Both the position numbers and the translations under genes were made by a program. The notes below the pieces were generated by a model, which saw only the letters and a list, made by a program, of their open reading frames with translations, ran no database searches and had not been told where the DNA came from. Below are positions 36,525-45,019 of a stretch of 47,463 bases of DNA, in pieces. The first letter of the stretch is position 1; the number at the start of each line of letters is the position of its first letter. This stretch comes from [Flexibacter] sp. ATCC 35208 (GTDB lineage: Bacteria > Bacteroidota > Bacteroidia > Chitinophagales > Chitinophagaceae): the NCBI RefSeq assembly GCF_001975825.1, contig NZ_MTKN01000066.1, positions 1 to 47,463 of the forward strand, read 5' to 3'.

Positions 36525-36556
36525 CCTTGTCCGTGCTAACTGTAGCACGGGCAAGG
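36525..36556 (-). terminator. 14-bp hairpin between small and large cluster genes
   Basis: CCTTGTCCGTGCTA / TAGCACGGGCAAGG pairs fully with one G-U, loop ACTG. On the transcribed minus strand it lies 14 bp after the 241-aa gene stop, but no strong T-run follows (TATTCGTTTATT). It may be a partial terminator or RNA-stability element setting a high ratio of small to large proteins. Confidence 0.5.
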
Positions 36557-36569
36557 CATCTGCAGTATA

Positions 36570-37295
36570 TTAATTGGTAAAGCTTGCGGAGCAGGCAACT
36601 GTACGTTGAGTGCTACCACCGGCAGCATTATAGCCGCTCATAAAAATTGCGATTGTGTAGGTTGTACCCCTGCCAATGCTCACATTATTAAATGCGGCTC
36701 TTCCTGATGAAGAATCCGGCGAAATTGGGATCGTGGACAAAGGAGCGGTGCTATAGAAAGAAGGATTTGCGCCTTTCCATATGGCAGCCCATGCACCATT
36801 GGTTTGTGGCAAAAGGCCATCGGGTAAATCAAACTGGAAGGATACAGAAGTGCTGCCAACATTGATACCGGAAACTGAAGGTGTAAAAATAGTACCCGGG
36901 TCTGCACCGGTAGATGTTGCCGGAATAAACGCTGTAGCGCATATATTACCATACTTCTGTATGTTGCCTGTGGCATTAAGAGTAGGTCCAACAGCATAGC
37001 CGATGATATAGCTGTTGTTATTTACATTCAGACCAGTGAAAGCCGCAGAACCGGACGGCGTATTTGTTGGTACCGGGAATGTTTTAATAGGTTCGGTATT
37101 CCATGGAATGGAATTGGAATTTTGCCAGATAGCCAGGAAATTACCATAGGTATTGGGCTGATTGCCCGGCATTGTGTCATAATCTACATCAATCTCTTCA
37201 GCAGATACATTTGAGATACTAAGAGCTGTCGTAAGAGGATTAGTAGCTGAGTATGCTACGAGCACTTTTTGTGCTTCAAGATTTTGTGTTTCCAT
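36570..37295 (-). CDS. Two-domain beta-sandwich protein, paralogue 2
   Basis: 241 residues, two tandem domains of about 115. Each shows a strand set with an aromatic core: domain 1 has VDYDTMPGNQPNTYGNFLAIW, domain 2 has FQFDLPDGLLPQTNGAWAAIW followed by KGANPSFYSTAPLST. The motif N/D-(F/W)-(L/V/I)-A/G-(I/L)-W near the middle recalls the DWIGLF motif of SKICH-like sandwiches. It is paralogous to the next gene (33 bp away). No signal peptide. Likely small structural or binding subunits for the large proteins downstream; this is inferred from the operon only. Confidence 0.7.
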   Translation of the reverse strand: METQNLEAQKVLVAYSATNPLTTALSISNVSAEEIDVDYDTMPGNQPNTYGNFLAIWQNSNSIPWNTEPIKTFPVPTNTPSGSAAFTGLNVNNNSYIIGYAVGPTLNATGNIQKYGNICATAFIPATSTGADPGTIFTPSVSGINVGSTSVSFQFDLPDGLLPQTNGAWAAIWKGANPSFYSTAPLSTIPISPDSSSGRAAFNNVSIGRGTTYTIAIFMSGYNAAGGSTQRTVACSASFTN

Positions 37296-37328
37296 TGTGT
37301 ATTTTTTTGGTTTTTAAAAAAGTGATAT

Positions 37329-38060
37329 TTATGTTTCTGAGGTGGTTGTAGACGTGTTGAAGTTAAGAATGGCTGCAGCCATTGAATTCTCTTTGCCCAT
37401 AAAGTAAATGAGCGTGTAATTTGAATTAATACCCAACGGAACGTTATTCATTCCTATGGTTCCTTCGTTTGCATTGCTGTTGATATTTACGGTTGCAATG
37501 GGTGCATCAGCGTTGTAAGGAGATGCATAACCTTTCCATAGACCAATCCAATTGTTATATTGCATGGGTTGGTAACCTGCCAGTGTTTGATAATGAATAG
37601 AAAGAGAATTTATACCCAGGTAATTGAGGCTAATAGCTACTTGTGTTGGTGCAGCCAGATAACCGCCGGCAGATATAATACTGCTGCAGCAAATATTTGA
37701 GATATCAGGCCCCACTCCATAGCCTACGATATAGGCGCTTCTTGTAATGGTAAGTCCACCAATAGTAAGTGTGCCTTGTTCATAATTCTGTTCTATTGAT
37801 AATTGGGCCAAAGGAGGTACTGTCCAAGGTATGATAGAGGCCTCCCATATGGCAACAAAATTCTTATAGGTTTCAGGCTGGTTGCCCGGAAGGCCTTTAT
37901 AATTTACTGTTACAGTATCTCCATCAAAATAAGGAATAGTAACACTACAGGTATCAAGGTTTGTATTATTTAACTCAACCATTAACCGTTGAGTTGTAGG
38001 AAGAGTTACAGACGTTTTTTCAATCCAAATGACTCCAGGTGGTCGTTCATCGTTTTCCAT
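37329..38060 (-). CDS. Two-domain beta-sandwich protein, paralogue 1
   Basis: 243 residues, first gene of the four-gene minus-strand cluster. Two tandem domains: VNYKGLPGNQPETYKNFVAIW then IHYQTLAGYQPMQYNNWIGLW, each followed by a strand ending in a Gly-rich turn (YIVGYGVGP; YTLIYFMGKE). GNQPxTYxNFxAIW is shared nearly exactly with paralogue 2. NNWIGLWKG closely resembles the DWIGLF-type core of SKICH-like domains found at the N-terminus of some metallophosphoesterases and in membrane-associated adaptors. No signal peptide. The promoter should lie within 38,061-38,300. Function unknown. Confidence 0.7.
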   Translation of the reverse strand: MENDERPPGVIWIEKTSVTLPTTQRLMVELNNTNLDTCSVTIPYFDGDTVTVNYKGLPGNQPETYKNFVAIWEASIIPWTVPPLAQLSIEQNYEQGTLTIGGLTITRSAYIVGYGVGPDISNICCSSIISAGGYLAAPTQVAISLNYLGINSLSIHYQTLAGYQPMQYNNWIGLWKGYASPYNADAPIATVNINSNANEGTIGMNNVPLGINSNYTLIYFMGKENSMAAAILNFNTSTTTSET

Positions 38061-39233
38061 AAGTGTTTTTATTAAATTATTAACTGATTTACAGCAGGAG
38101 GGGGGCTAGTCAGATGAGGGTTGTCTGATTTCCTTATTTTCTCTGGATGATCAGAACGTATTTCATAAATTATCTTTAGATTTTTGAAATTTTTATAGCA
38201 TGTTAAGAAGGGGATATTTAACTAATGATCAACGGGATATCCTTAAGCTAATCACTCCTGTAGCACCAGTTCGCTAAATTGGCAAAAATCGTCGGCGTAT
38301 AAATATCGACAGAAAGGTTCCGGTTGAATAAATTTAAGAGGGTTATTACCCTATATAATAAATTTATTAACCATTATGTAACCTTTATCTATCTCGCATT
38401 ATTAAGGTTATTCCAAGAAGGTGGATGATTATTAATTCTATTTATTTTTGCGTGTCTTTTAACATATTCTTTATCTACCATTCTCATTTATCAATGATGA
38501 TTGTTGTAGTCTTCTAATTATTTCATAAATGGAAAGCTCTTTCGGACAAGTATTTTGTAATTCAACAAGGTAAAAATTATTACTCTTGCAGAATACTCCT
38601 TGTTAGAAAGAGTATATCTTGTTAACAAGCATATTGATGTTTTGTTTATGCGAACTTCATTTATTTTTTTAATAATTCTTATCTGGTAAATAAGGGTGTC
38701 AAAGGATGGCATCTTTATGAAGGATTTCTACTCTCACCAAATGCAGATATGTCACCATAAGTAAAAGGTGGTATTCCGAACATGCAAATATTTAGTAATT
38801 AATCAACAAAGAATACCAGAAAAAAAATTAAAGGAATTCCTCAATCTGGGAAAGTCTTTAAATCCAAAGACTTAAAGGCTTTAAAGCTTGCGGGCTAGGA
38901 GGGGCAAAGTTTGAATCAGTTTGCAAATAGTTTTTAAGTGATGAAGCTTAACTTTTATCCTCTTTAGCTACATTGAACATGATAACTATCTATTCTGGAG
39001 ATACATTTTTATAATTGGCAGATACAGGCACCCCGTTTACCTATTGGTATCACGCACCGAAAGCCCGGTTAACTAATTTTCTGCCCGCAATTACTCAACA
39101 AATAACCTAACCCGGAATGTGTAACCCGAAACCCTGTTTTTGATTCCCGGATCCATGAAAAATTTATCTATGTCTGTACGCTGATGCATTTTCCCTAACA
39201 CATATTGTTAACTTTTTAAAGCCTCATTTTTTT
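38061..39233. other. AT-rich intergenic region upstream of the giant cluster
   Basis: 1.17 kb without a gene I can support. The part near 38,061-38,300 should contain the promoter of the minus-strand cluster. 38,300-38,720 is very AT-rich with many short dyads. Repeat copy C lies at 38,852-38,930. A 64-codon minus frame at 38,518-38,712 shows no family character. Confidence 0.5.
38852..38930. repeat. Hairpin/tRNA-like repeat, copy C (degenerate)
   Basis: Perfect hairpin AAGTCTTT/AAAGACTT (38852-38873), then TTAAAGCTTGCGGGCTAGG as in copies A and D, then a degraded core TTTGAATCAGTTTGC in place of TTCGAACCAGTTT. Same orientation as the others. It marks the far side of the giant cluster. Confidence 0.6.
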
Positions 39234-40749
39234 ATGAAAAAGATCTATGGAATCTTTATTGCCTTGTCCTGCTGTATATTCTCATTCAGCGCACAGGCAC
39301 AGAAAACCCTTCATGTTTACCTTGGCGCCGGAGCCGACATCTTCGATTATGATATGGAAGTACATGATTTTGTACTGTTTCCATAAGCCTTTCAGAACGC
39401 TTTCTATTGATGTATCGCTCAATTCAAGTCAAACGAAGAATAATAGCACCAGCAACACGCTCACTACCTTTCTATCCGAAATACCTGCTGAGGTTCGCAT
39501 GGATCAGCGAAATGAAACAAAGGCGACCACTACTACCATCAATCCTGTTGTTTCCTATACTGAGCCTTTAGGTCATAACCAGGCGATGGAGCTCAATTAT
39601 AAATTCAGATACAACAATACCGATGTGAACAGCCAGGTGTTCCGTCTGAATAATGATTCACATTTGTATGACCTGCCAGATAGTCTTCAAACCAACCATT
39701 TTAATAACTTATACCAGACCCACCAGCTTATGCTGAATTATCGTTTAAATAATAACAAGTGGCATGTTGTAGCGGGTATTGGAGTAGAAAGAGACAGGAT
39801 AAAAGGAAGTAATATTACAAGGGATAGTCTTGTATATGCAAAGTATTACAGTATGCCCCCCTCAGTCAATGCTACCTGGGGGCTTTCTGCCATGCAAAGG
39901 CTGCAGTTTAGTTATACTGGTATGCCCCTCGCGCTCTCTGTAGAACAATTACAACCTGTTCAATCGACTGTAGATTCCCTGTTTATCCAGAAGGGTAATC
40001 CGCATCTTGTACAGCCCTATATGCACAATGCCAATCTTACTTATACCTTTACTTTAAGATCAGAGCGGATGTTCTCCATTATAATGAATTTGGGGAGTGT
40101 AAGGAATGCCATTCAGTATGCGATTTCCCAGCTACCTTCCGGAGCCCAGGTAAGTACGCCAGTCAACCTGAATGGTACGTATAATGGCAGTGCCAGCATC
40201 AGTTATAGCTTCCCCATGAAGACCATGAAATCTTCTCTTAACATGTTAACTTCCTTCAACTACCAGCATACACCAGTCTTGCTCAATGATGTGAAAAGTA
40301 GTACAAAGTCATCAGGTATAGGTGAACGTATTTCCTGGCAAGGCCATATTGCTGAACAGTTTGATTATTATATCAGCTCAATGACTAATTTCTTTAAAGT
40401 GCATTATGACATGGTAAGCACCAATTACCTCACAGAACAATTAACTGCTAATGCCCGGTATTATTATAATGATTGGATGTTCGATCTTAATCTTTACTAT
40501 GTATTCAATAATAATCTGGCTCCAGGTTACAAAAGAGGTATCCCACTGATTTCTCCCGCTGTCAGCAGACGGGTGTTTAAAAATCATGCCGGAGAGGTAA
40601 AGCTGTCTGCTAATGACTTGTTGGAGCAGAATTTGAATGTGTCAAGGATTACCACGGCTAATACTATTAGGGACACAATGACCAGTGTACGCCAGCGGTA
40701 TGTAATGGTTAGTTTTACTTATAATTTCAGGAGTTTTAAAGGGAAATAA
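39234..40749 (+). pseudogene. Outer-membrane beta-barrel (TonB-receptor type), internally deleted
   Basis: ATG 39234 opens with a convincing signal peptide (MKKIYGIFIALSCCIFSFSAQAQ) that runs to a stop at 39384-39386. The barrel part is in another frame, with family-like sequence from about 39,387 (RTLSIDVSLNSSQTKNN) to 40,749. It resembles the C-terminal barrel of the large Bacteroidota OMP_b-brl_3 group (strands such as MELNYKFRYNNTDVNSQVF, and the end RQRYVMVSFTYNFRSFKGK). The usual carboxypeptidase-like and plug domains are missing. Thus a large internal deletion with frame change, or two fused remnants. A long open frame (500 codons) could still be translated from internal starts. Confidence 0.7.
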
Positions 40750-40917
40750 TATTTATGGTATTTTTCTAGACCGCTCGGGGAGAGATACTCTGTGATAAAG
40801 CAGTTGTCGGAGCGGTTTAGTACAAGGACTTTGTGTCGTGTTTTAGGATGTAGTATCAGCGTATACTATAGCTGGAAGAAAGGCGAATCCAATAAGCGGG
40901 AATACCGTAAATCGTAA
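40750..40917 (+). pseudogene. IS3-family OrfB N-terminal fragment
   Basis: Reading in frame from the preceding stop gives RPLGERYSVIKQLSERFS, then TLCRVLGCSISVYYSWKKGE and EYRKS before a stop. This is the N-terminal HTH_21-type region of an IS3 OrfB, distinct from the copy at 3,026 (VLGCSISVYYSWKK against LLGIHRSGLYYKP). No integrase core or ends remain. Confidence 0.7.
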
Positions 40918-41002
40918 ATTCTTGTAACCCTCTTCACTTCATTGGTATTATAATGACAGGCCAATTCCATCTCAAAACCAATAGCACTTGCATCTCAAAA
41001 CA

Positions 41003-41125
41003 GAAAGCCCCCAGATCTTTCGACCTGAGGGCTTAAAGCTTGCGGGCTACCCGGGACAACTTTCGAACCGGTTTTCGGAGGATTTATCTAAAATTTGCCA
41101 ATTGGTTGGTGAAATTTATCACTGA
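41003..41125. repeat. Hairpin/tRNA-like repeat, copy D
   Basis: Hairpin 41005-41034, then AAAGCTTGCGGGCTACC, ACTTTCGAACCGGTTTT and GATTTATCTAAAATT, then GGTGAAATTTATC. Near-identical to copy A over the first 47 bp. Left border of the toxin-antitoxin/nuclease module. Confidence 0.75.
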
Positions 41126-41476
41126 TTTGCTATTGTTAATTATAGAAATTCAGTAAATATTTTTACTCCCCTATATATAAATGACGTCTATATTCCCAAT
41201 TCTAACCCTTCTATTTCAATCAGCTATGTTCTGAGGCGACTATTAAACAGCCTATTCTTAAGTACTGATTATTCAACGACCTTATTATTATGGAGCCACT
41301 TATGCAATTATAATGTAGATCAAAACTGCTGAAGAATATAAATGTTCTTATGAAGTAGAAATGAATCTGATTTGTCATGAAAATGAAAAATTTAAATATA
41401 AATATATTAATTTTTAACAATCAATGTTTTATATTGAAATTTTGATTTAAAATTAAACTTGCAAATTAACTTATAA

Positions 41477-42007
41477 GTGAATAACTTTGTACTAGAAACC
41501 TGGGACGATGAATCAGATAAATGTACATTTTATACGGTACGCAAGGAAGACGCTAGGAATTCTGAAACGGATAAATTCTTTAATAAATATTCCGCGATTC
41601 CCGAGCTTAAAAAGCCTACACAAATACTATTAAGTTTTATTTTGGATAGTATAGGGGATGATTACGGAGCAATTGACTTGTTGTTCAATCGATTTGAAAA
41701 TGAAGTAATTGGCTTACCCAACCAAGGGAAAGCAAAACTAGGCGAGATTACATTTTTTTATCCCTATTTTCCCTTAAGATTATACTCTTTAAGAGTAAAT
41801 AATCGCTCCGATCTAGTAGTATTATTTAATGGGGGAGTGAAATCAGCATTAACAAACCAAGCAAGCAGAGATCTGAATTTGAAATGGCGGGAAGCTTGCC
41901 AATTTGCAAGAAGGATAGAAGAAGCGTTACTACACAAGGAAATCTGCATTGATCAAAAGAAGAGGGAAATAAGAGCTAATGATGGAGGAGAGGAAATCAT
42001 TTTATAA
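41477..42007 (+). CDS. Putative type II toxin, RelE/HigB-like
   Basis: 176 residues from GTG 41477. It is paired with a small HTH protein 11 bp downstream, the order of HigBA-like toxin-antitoxin systems. The C-terminal half follows the RelE/HigB pattern of strand, strand, then basic helix: FPLRLYSLRVNNRSDLVVLF then NGGVKSALTNQASRDLN and a final helix FARRIEEALLHKEI. It is longer than typical RelE toxins because of an N-terminal extension of about 90 residues (TFYTVRKEDARNSETDKFF). Toxin activity would be ribosome-dependent mRNA cleavage if the fold holds. The assignment rests on context and weak pattern. Confidence 0.6.
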   Translation: MNNFVLETWDDESDKCTFYTVRKEDARNSETDKFFNKYSAIPELKKPTQILLSFILDSIGDDYGAIDLLFNRFENEVIGLPNQGKAKLGEITFFYPYFPLRLYSLRVNNRSDLVVLFNGGVKSALTNQASRDLNLKWREACQFARRIEEALLHKEICIDQKKREIRANDGGEEIIL

Positions 42008-42018
42008 AAACTATTGGT

Positions 42019-42318
42019 ATGCGAAGTAAAGTAGCAAAACAAATTCAGGAAGAAACACCCGCGGAGGTAAGAATATTTGTAAGACAATATACAGATATTG
42101 TTATAAGGATTGAACAGATTTTGCAGGCAAGAGGATATACACAGAAAGACCTCGCGGGAAGAATGGGGAAGAAATCCTCTGAGATTAATAAATGGTTAAA
42201 AGGGAATCATAATTTCACTTTAATGACATTAGCAAAATTAGAAGCTGAACTCGGTGAACCAATTATCCATATTTCAAGCCAACGTTTACGTAAAAAGACA
42301 AGAAAGCAAATTGCCTGA
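42019..42318 (+). CDS. XRE-family antitoxin (HigA-like)
   Basis: 99 residues with a clear XRE helix-turn-helix in the second half: TQKDLAGRMGKKSSEINKWL followed by HNFTLMTLAKLEAELGEPII. The N-terminal segment (EETPAEVRIFVRQYTDIVIRI) is common in Bacteroidota antitoxins next to this type of 170-190-residue partner. It probably binds both the toxin and the shared promoter upstream of 41,477, giving autoregulation. It lies 11 bp after the toxin gene, so the two are co-transcribed. Confidence 0.8.
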   Translation: MRSKVAKQIQEETPAEVRIFVRQYTDIVIRIEQILQARGYTQKDLAGRMGKKSSEINKWLKGNHNFTLMTLAKLEAELGEPIIHISSQRLRKKTRKQIA

Positions 42319-42626
42319 AATGCCTTGAGTTGATAATTTTGAACATTTCAGGAATTGCTAATAAAATCCCATTTCATAGATTTTGAAGCATTGAGAAATT
42401 TGGTTTTTCTTTCTTAAGTTCTTCGTTAAAAGTATCAATTAGCTTCCCTGCTTCCTGCTAAACGCAGAAGTCAAAAACCCTAACTATATTATTTCATTAA
42501 GTTGGATTGTCATAGCCGTTCTTTTGAAGAAGATTAAGACTAATTCGTGTTTTTTCAAGTACATGTTTTAAGGATATATTAAAAACTAAAGAATTTCTTT
42601 GATTATTGCATTTCGAATTACATCAC
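42319..42626. other. Intergenic region before the nuclease gene
   Basis: 308 bp, AT-rich, no gene supported. Should hold the promoter of the PD-(D/E)XK gene. Confidence 0.4.
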
Positions 42627-44330
42627 ATGAAAAACCCCAGCTCTTTTTCCAAATCAAAAAACTATACCTTCTCAGTTTTTGGAGTGGTCGATTATAGTGA
42701 ATTTTATGGCAAGTCCGCTCCCAGAGATCCGATCGATCAGCTTTCCGAATATCCTACCGATGTATTGATAATCATACTCTCAAGAATAAATGCTATCATT
42801 TTTGAATGCCAGGGCAGTCCCAATCAAATTGATACCGAAATATTTCGACTTGTATTTAATAAAATACACAAATCGGCTTATGAACGTTTAACTCAAATAT
42901 TCTCAACTCATCAAGGAAAGTACACAGTGGTCTTTACTTCCCAGGCTATCGTGAACCTGATGGCAAAACTAATTGCCCGCTACAGGCCTATAAAAGATAT
43001 GGACAATATCAATGAAGAAAATGAAGACCTTTTGCAAATGGCACTGTTCGACGCAATCCTTGCCATTAATGATGAGTATTACAAACGCGCCGATAATAAA
43101 AATGTGTTGTCATTAGAATTTCTTTGGAAGCTCGAATTATTTCAGCAGGAGTTCGCCAGGAAAAAAAATAATATGTATGGAGTTAATGCATTGAAAGCAT
43201 TTTTATTCTTTCGTTTTATGGAAGAGCGATACGGCCCGCAGCCTTTAAAGGAATTTTCCGACGCATTTAATGTAGCATCTCCCTATAATTTCTATTTCAC
43301 ATTCCTGGAAACAATAGTCAATTCTTATAATGGCTTTGAATATGACAAGAAGCCCCGGTTCTGCATAACCGATAGAACATTACAACGCGTGTTCAAATCT
43401 TTTATCTATGATCCAAATTCTGCATCCAACAATGTTTTTTCCGGCGAATCCTTCGCACTCATCAACCAACCATTTTACCGTTTTTCGGAAGGCATAGCTG
43501 TCCTCGATTTTGATTTCGTCTCGCATCTAACAGATGTAAGTCTCATCTATTATTTTTATAAAGTTACCTCGCTAAATAAAAATCATGGAATAAAAGATTA
43601 TAACGTATATCTGGGCATAATCGGAAAGTATTTTTTTGAAGAATACATCACGCTGCAGTTAATCAGGAAAATATTTACGCACCAGTACGACAGTATTAAA
43701 ACAGACAAAGATGACCCTCAATATCCCGACATTCTAATCATACAGAATAATAAAGATGTATTTGTCATTGAAGTCAAATCAACAAGAGTAAATGGAACAG
43801 TAGTAGATAGAGCTGACACGCAAGGATTCCAGCAATTCCTTCAGGATCAGTTTGCCAATGAGAAGAAATCCATTGGAGGAAAGAACAAGGGGATTTATCA
43901 GCTAAAAAGTCAAATCCGGTATCTCCAGTCACTCGGAAGCAAATTCAGGATTTATCCAATAATTGTTTACACAGAACCGTCTCTGGATATTTCTGGGGTG
44001 AATACCCTTCTTGATGAACAATTCGAGGCCATTATTTCAGAAGTTCAAAATTCGTTCATAAAAATAAATCCACTTACACTGATTAATCTCAATTTCTTTA
44101 TTAAATATTATCCGCAATTGAAGGCTGAACGCTATTTCCTGCGCGACAGAATTACAGAATATCATCATCGCAAAAAGAAAGAATTAAAAGAAGCCTTCAG
44201 ACAAAATTACTCCTGGACCTATTTGTATGCCCAGTTTTCTTTTATGCGTTTCATGGAACAGGCTTATCCAACCGGTAACCCGATGAAATATTTTGAGATG
44301 GCTGCTGTTGATTTTGGGTTTAGTGAGTAA
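42627..44330 (+). CDS. PD-(D/E)XK nuclease-domain protein of unknown family
   Basis: 567 residues from ATG 42627; a TTG at 42606 would add seven. The first 340 residues are helical and unrecognised (SEYPTDVLIIILSRINAI, NALKAFLFFRFMEERYG). A restriction-endonuclease-like core follows: D368 in YPDILIIQNN and E382-V-K384 in FVIEVKSTRV, separated by 14 residues as in PD-(D/E)XK folds, with a later helix GIYQLKSQIRYLQSLG that fits the Q/R helix. The C-terminal 100 residues are helical (YHHRKKKELKEAFRQNYSW). Placed between a toxin-antitoxin pair and an ATPase-TOPRIM pair, and bracketed by repeats D and E. Probably a single-gene defence nuclease; this is inference. Confidence 0.7.
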   Translation: MKNPSSFSKSKNYTFSVFGVVDYSEFYGKSAPRDPIDQLSEYPTDVLIIILSRINAIIFECQGSPNQIDTEIFRLVFNKIHKSAYERLTQIFSTHQGKYTVVFTSQAIVNLMAKLIARYRPIKDMDNINEENEDLLQMALFDAILAINDEYYKRADNKNVLSLEFLWKLELFQQEFARKKNNMYGVNALKAFLFFRFMEERYGPQPLKEFSDAFNVASPYNFYFTFLETIVNSYNGFEYDKKPRFCITDRTLQRVFKSFIYDPNSASNNVFSGESFALINQPFYRFSEGIAVLDFDFVSHLTDVSLIYYFYKVTSLNKNHGIKDYNVYLGIIGKYFFEEYITLQLIRKIFTHQYDSIKTDKDDPQYPDILIIQNNKDVFVIEVKSTRVNGTVVDRADTQGFQQFLQDQFANEKKSIGGKNKGIYQLKSQIRYLQSLGSKFRIYPIIVYTEPSLDISGVNTLLDEQFEAIISEVQNSFIKINPLTLINLNFFIKYYPQLKAERYFLRDRITEYHHRKKKELKEAFRQNYSWTYLYAQFSFMRFMEQAYPTGNPMKYFEMAAVDFGFSE

Positions 44331-44491
44331 TGAAAAAGGGAAAATTTGAAAATCGGACGTTACATAATTGAGACTAACTTCAATTGGGCATCAATGAAAA
44401 AGTTTATGGCAGAATGATATAACAAATTTAGATTTCGAACATCCAAAGAGTTCAGAACAAACAGCTTATGAATTTATCAATATTTATTAAA

Positions 44492-44606
44492 AAGCAAGAC
44501 CCGCTCTATGAGCAGGTCTTGCTTTTTTGCGGGGTATCAGAGACAACTTTCGAACCAGTTTTTGGAGGATTTATCTAAAATTCGCGGATTTGTTAGTGAA
44601 ATGTCT
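44492..44606. repeat. Hairpin/tRNA-like repeat, copy E
   Basis: Hairpin 44492-44524 (AAGCAAGACC...GGTCTTGCTT) with T-run, then TTGCGGGG, ACTTTCGAACCAGTTTTTGG, GATTTATCTAAAATT and TTTGTTAGTGAAAT. Shares its hairpin core AAGACCCGCT with copy F. Separates the nuclease gene from the ATPase-TOPRIM module; also a good terminator for the nuclease gene. Confidence 0.75.
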
Positions 44607-45019
44607 TAATATACTTCTGATTGACTATTATCATTCCAGAAAAAGTGGTGTTTTATAGCTACTTCCACACAAACAAAACTACATTTTTAGCCGTTTTGCC
44701 TAATTGCGAAGTAATAAATCAATGATGAAGGAAAAGGGAATGGTTTTCTTTTCAATAATAAGTATTTTATTGGACAGAAGATGACATTTTAAATTGAAGT
44801 AGTAATTATCCTATTGATATTCATTATTTAATTCATGTTTAATTTTTTAATTTGATAACCAATACCTATTCCAAATCTATCGCTTTCCTATTAATGAATA
44901 AAATCTTCTTGATCTGTACTAAAACACAATCATCTAGCTAATACATCAAATTTTTGACCCAATTAGTGAAATTTAATGACTAACTTTGCCTAGTTAATCT
45001 TTAATGTATTGAAAAAAGA
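44607..45019 (+). promoter_or_regulatory. Intergenic region with Bacteroidota-type promoter candidate
   Basis: 413 bp, very AT-rich, no gene. TAACTTTG at 44981-44988 matches the TAnnTTTG -7 element, about 30 bp before the ATPase start. A TTTTTG at 44951-44956 could be the -33 element, though the spacing of 24 bp is longer than usual. Confidence 0.4.

Noticed and set aside
20913..38060. Extracellular contractile injection or type VI system
   Set aside because: No sheath, tube, baseplate, spike or AAA motor gene is present; LysM and repeats alone are not enough.
38518..38712. 64-codon minus-strand frame upstream of the giant cluster
   Set aside because: AT-rich composition, no start context and no recognisable protein pattern.
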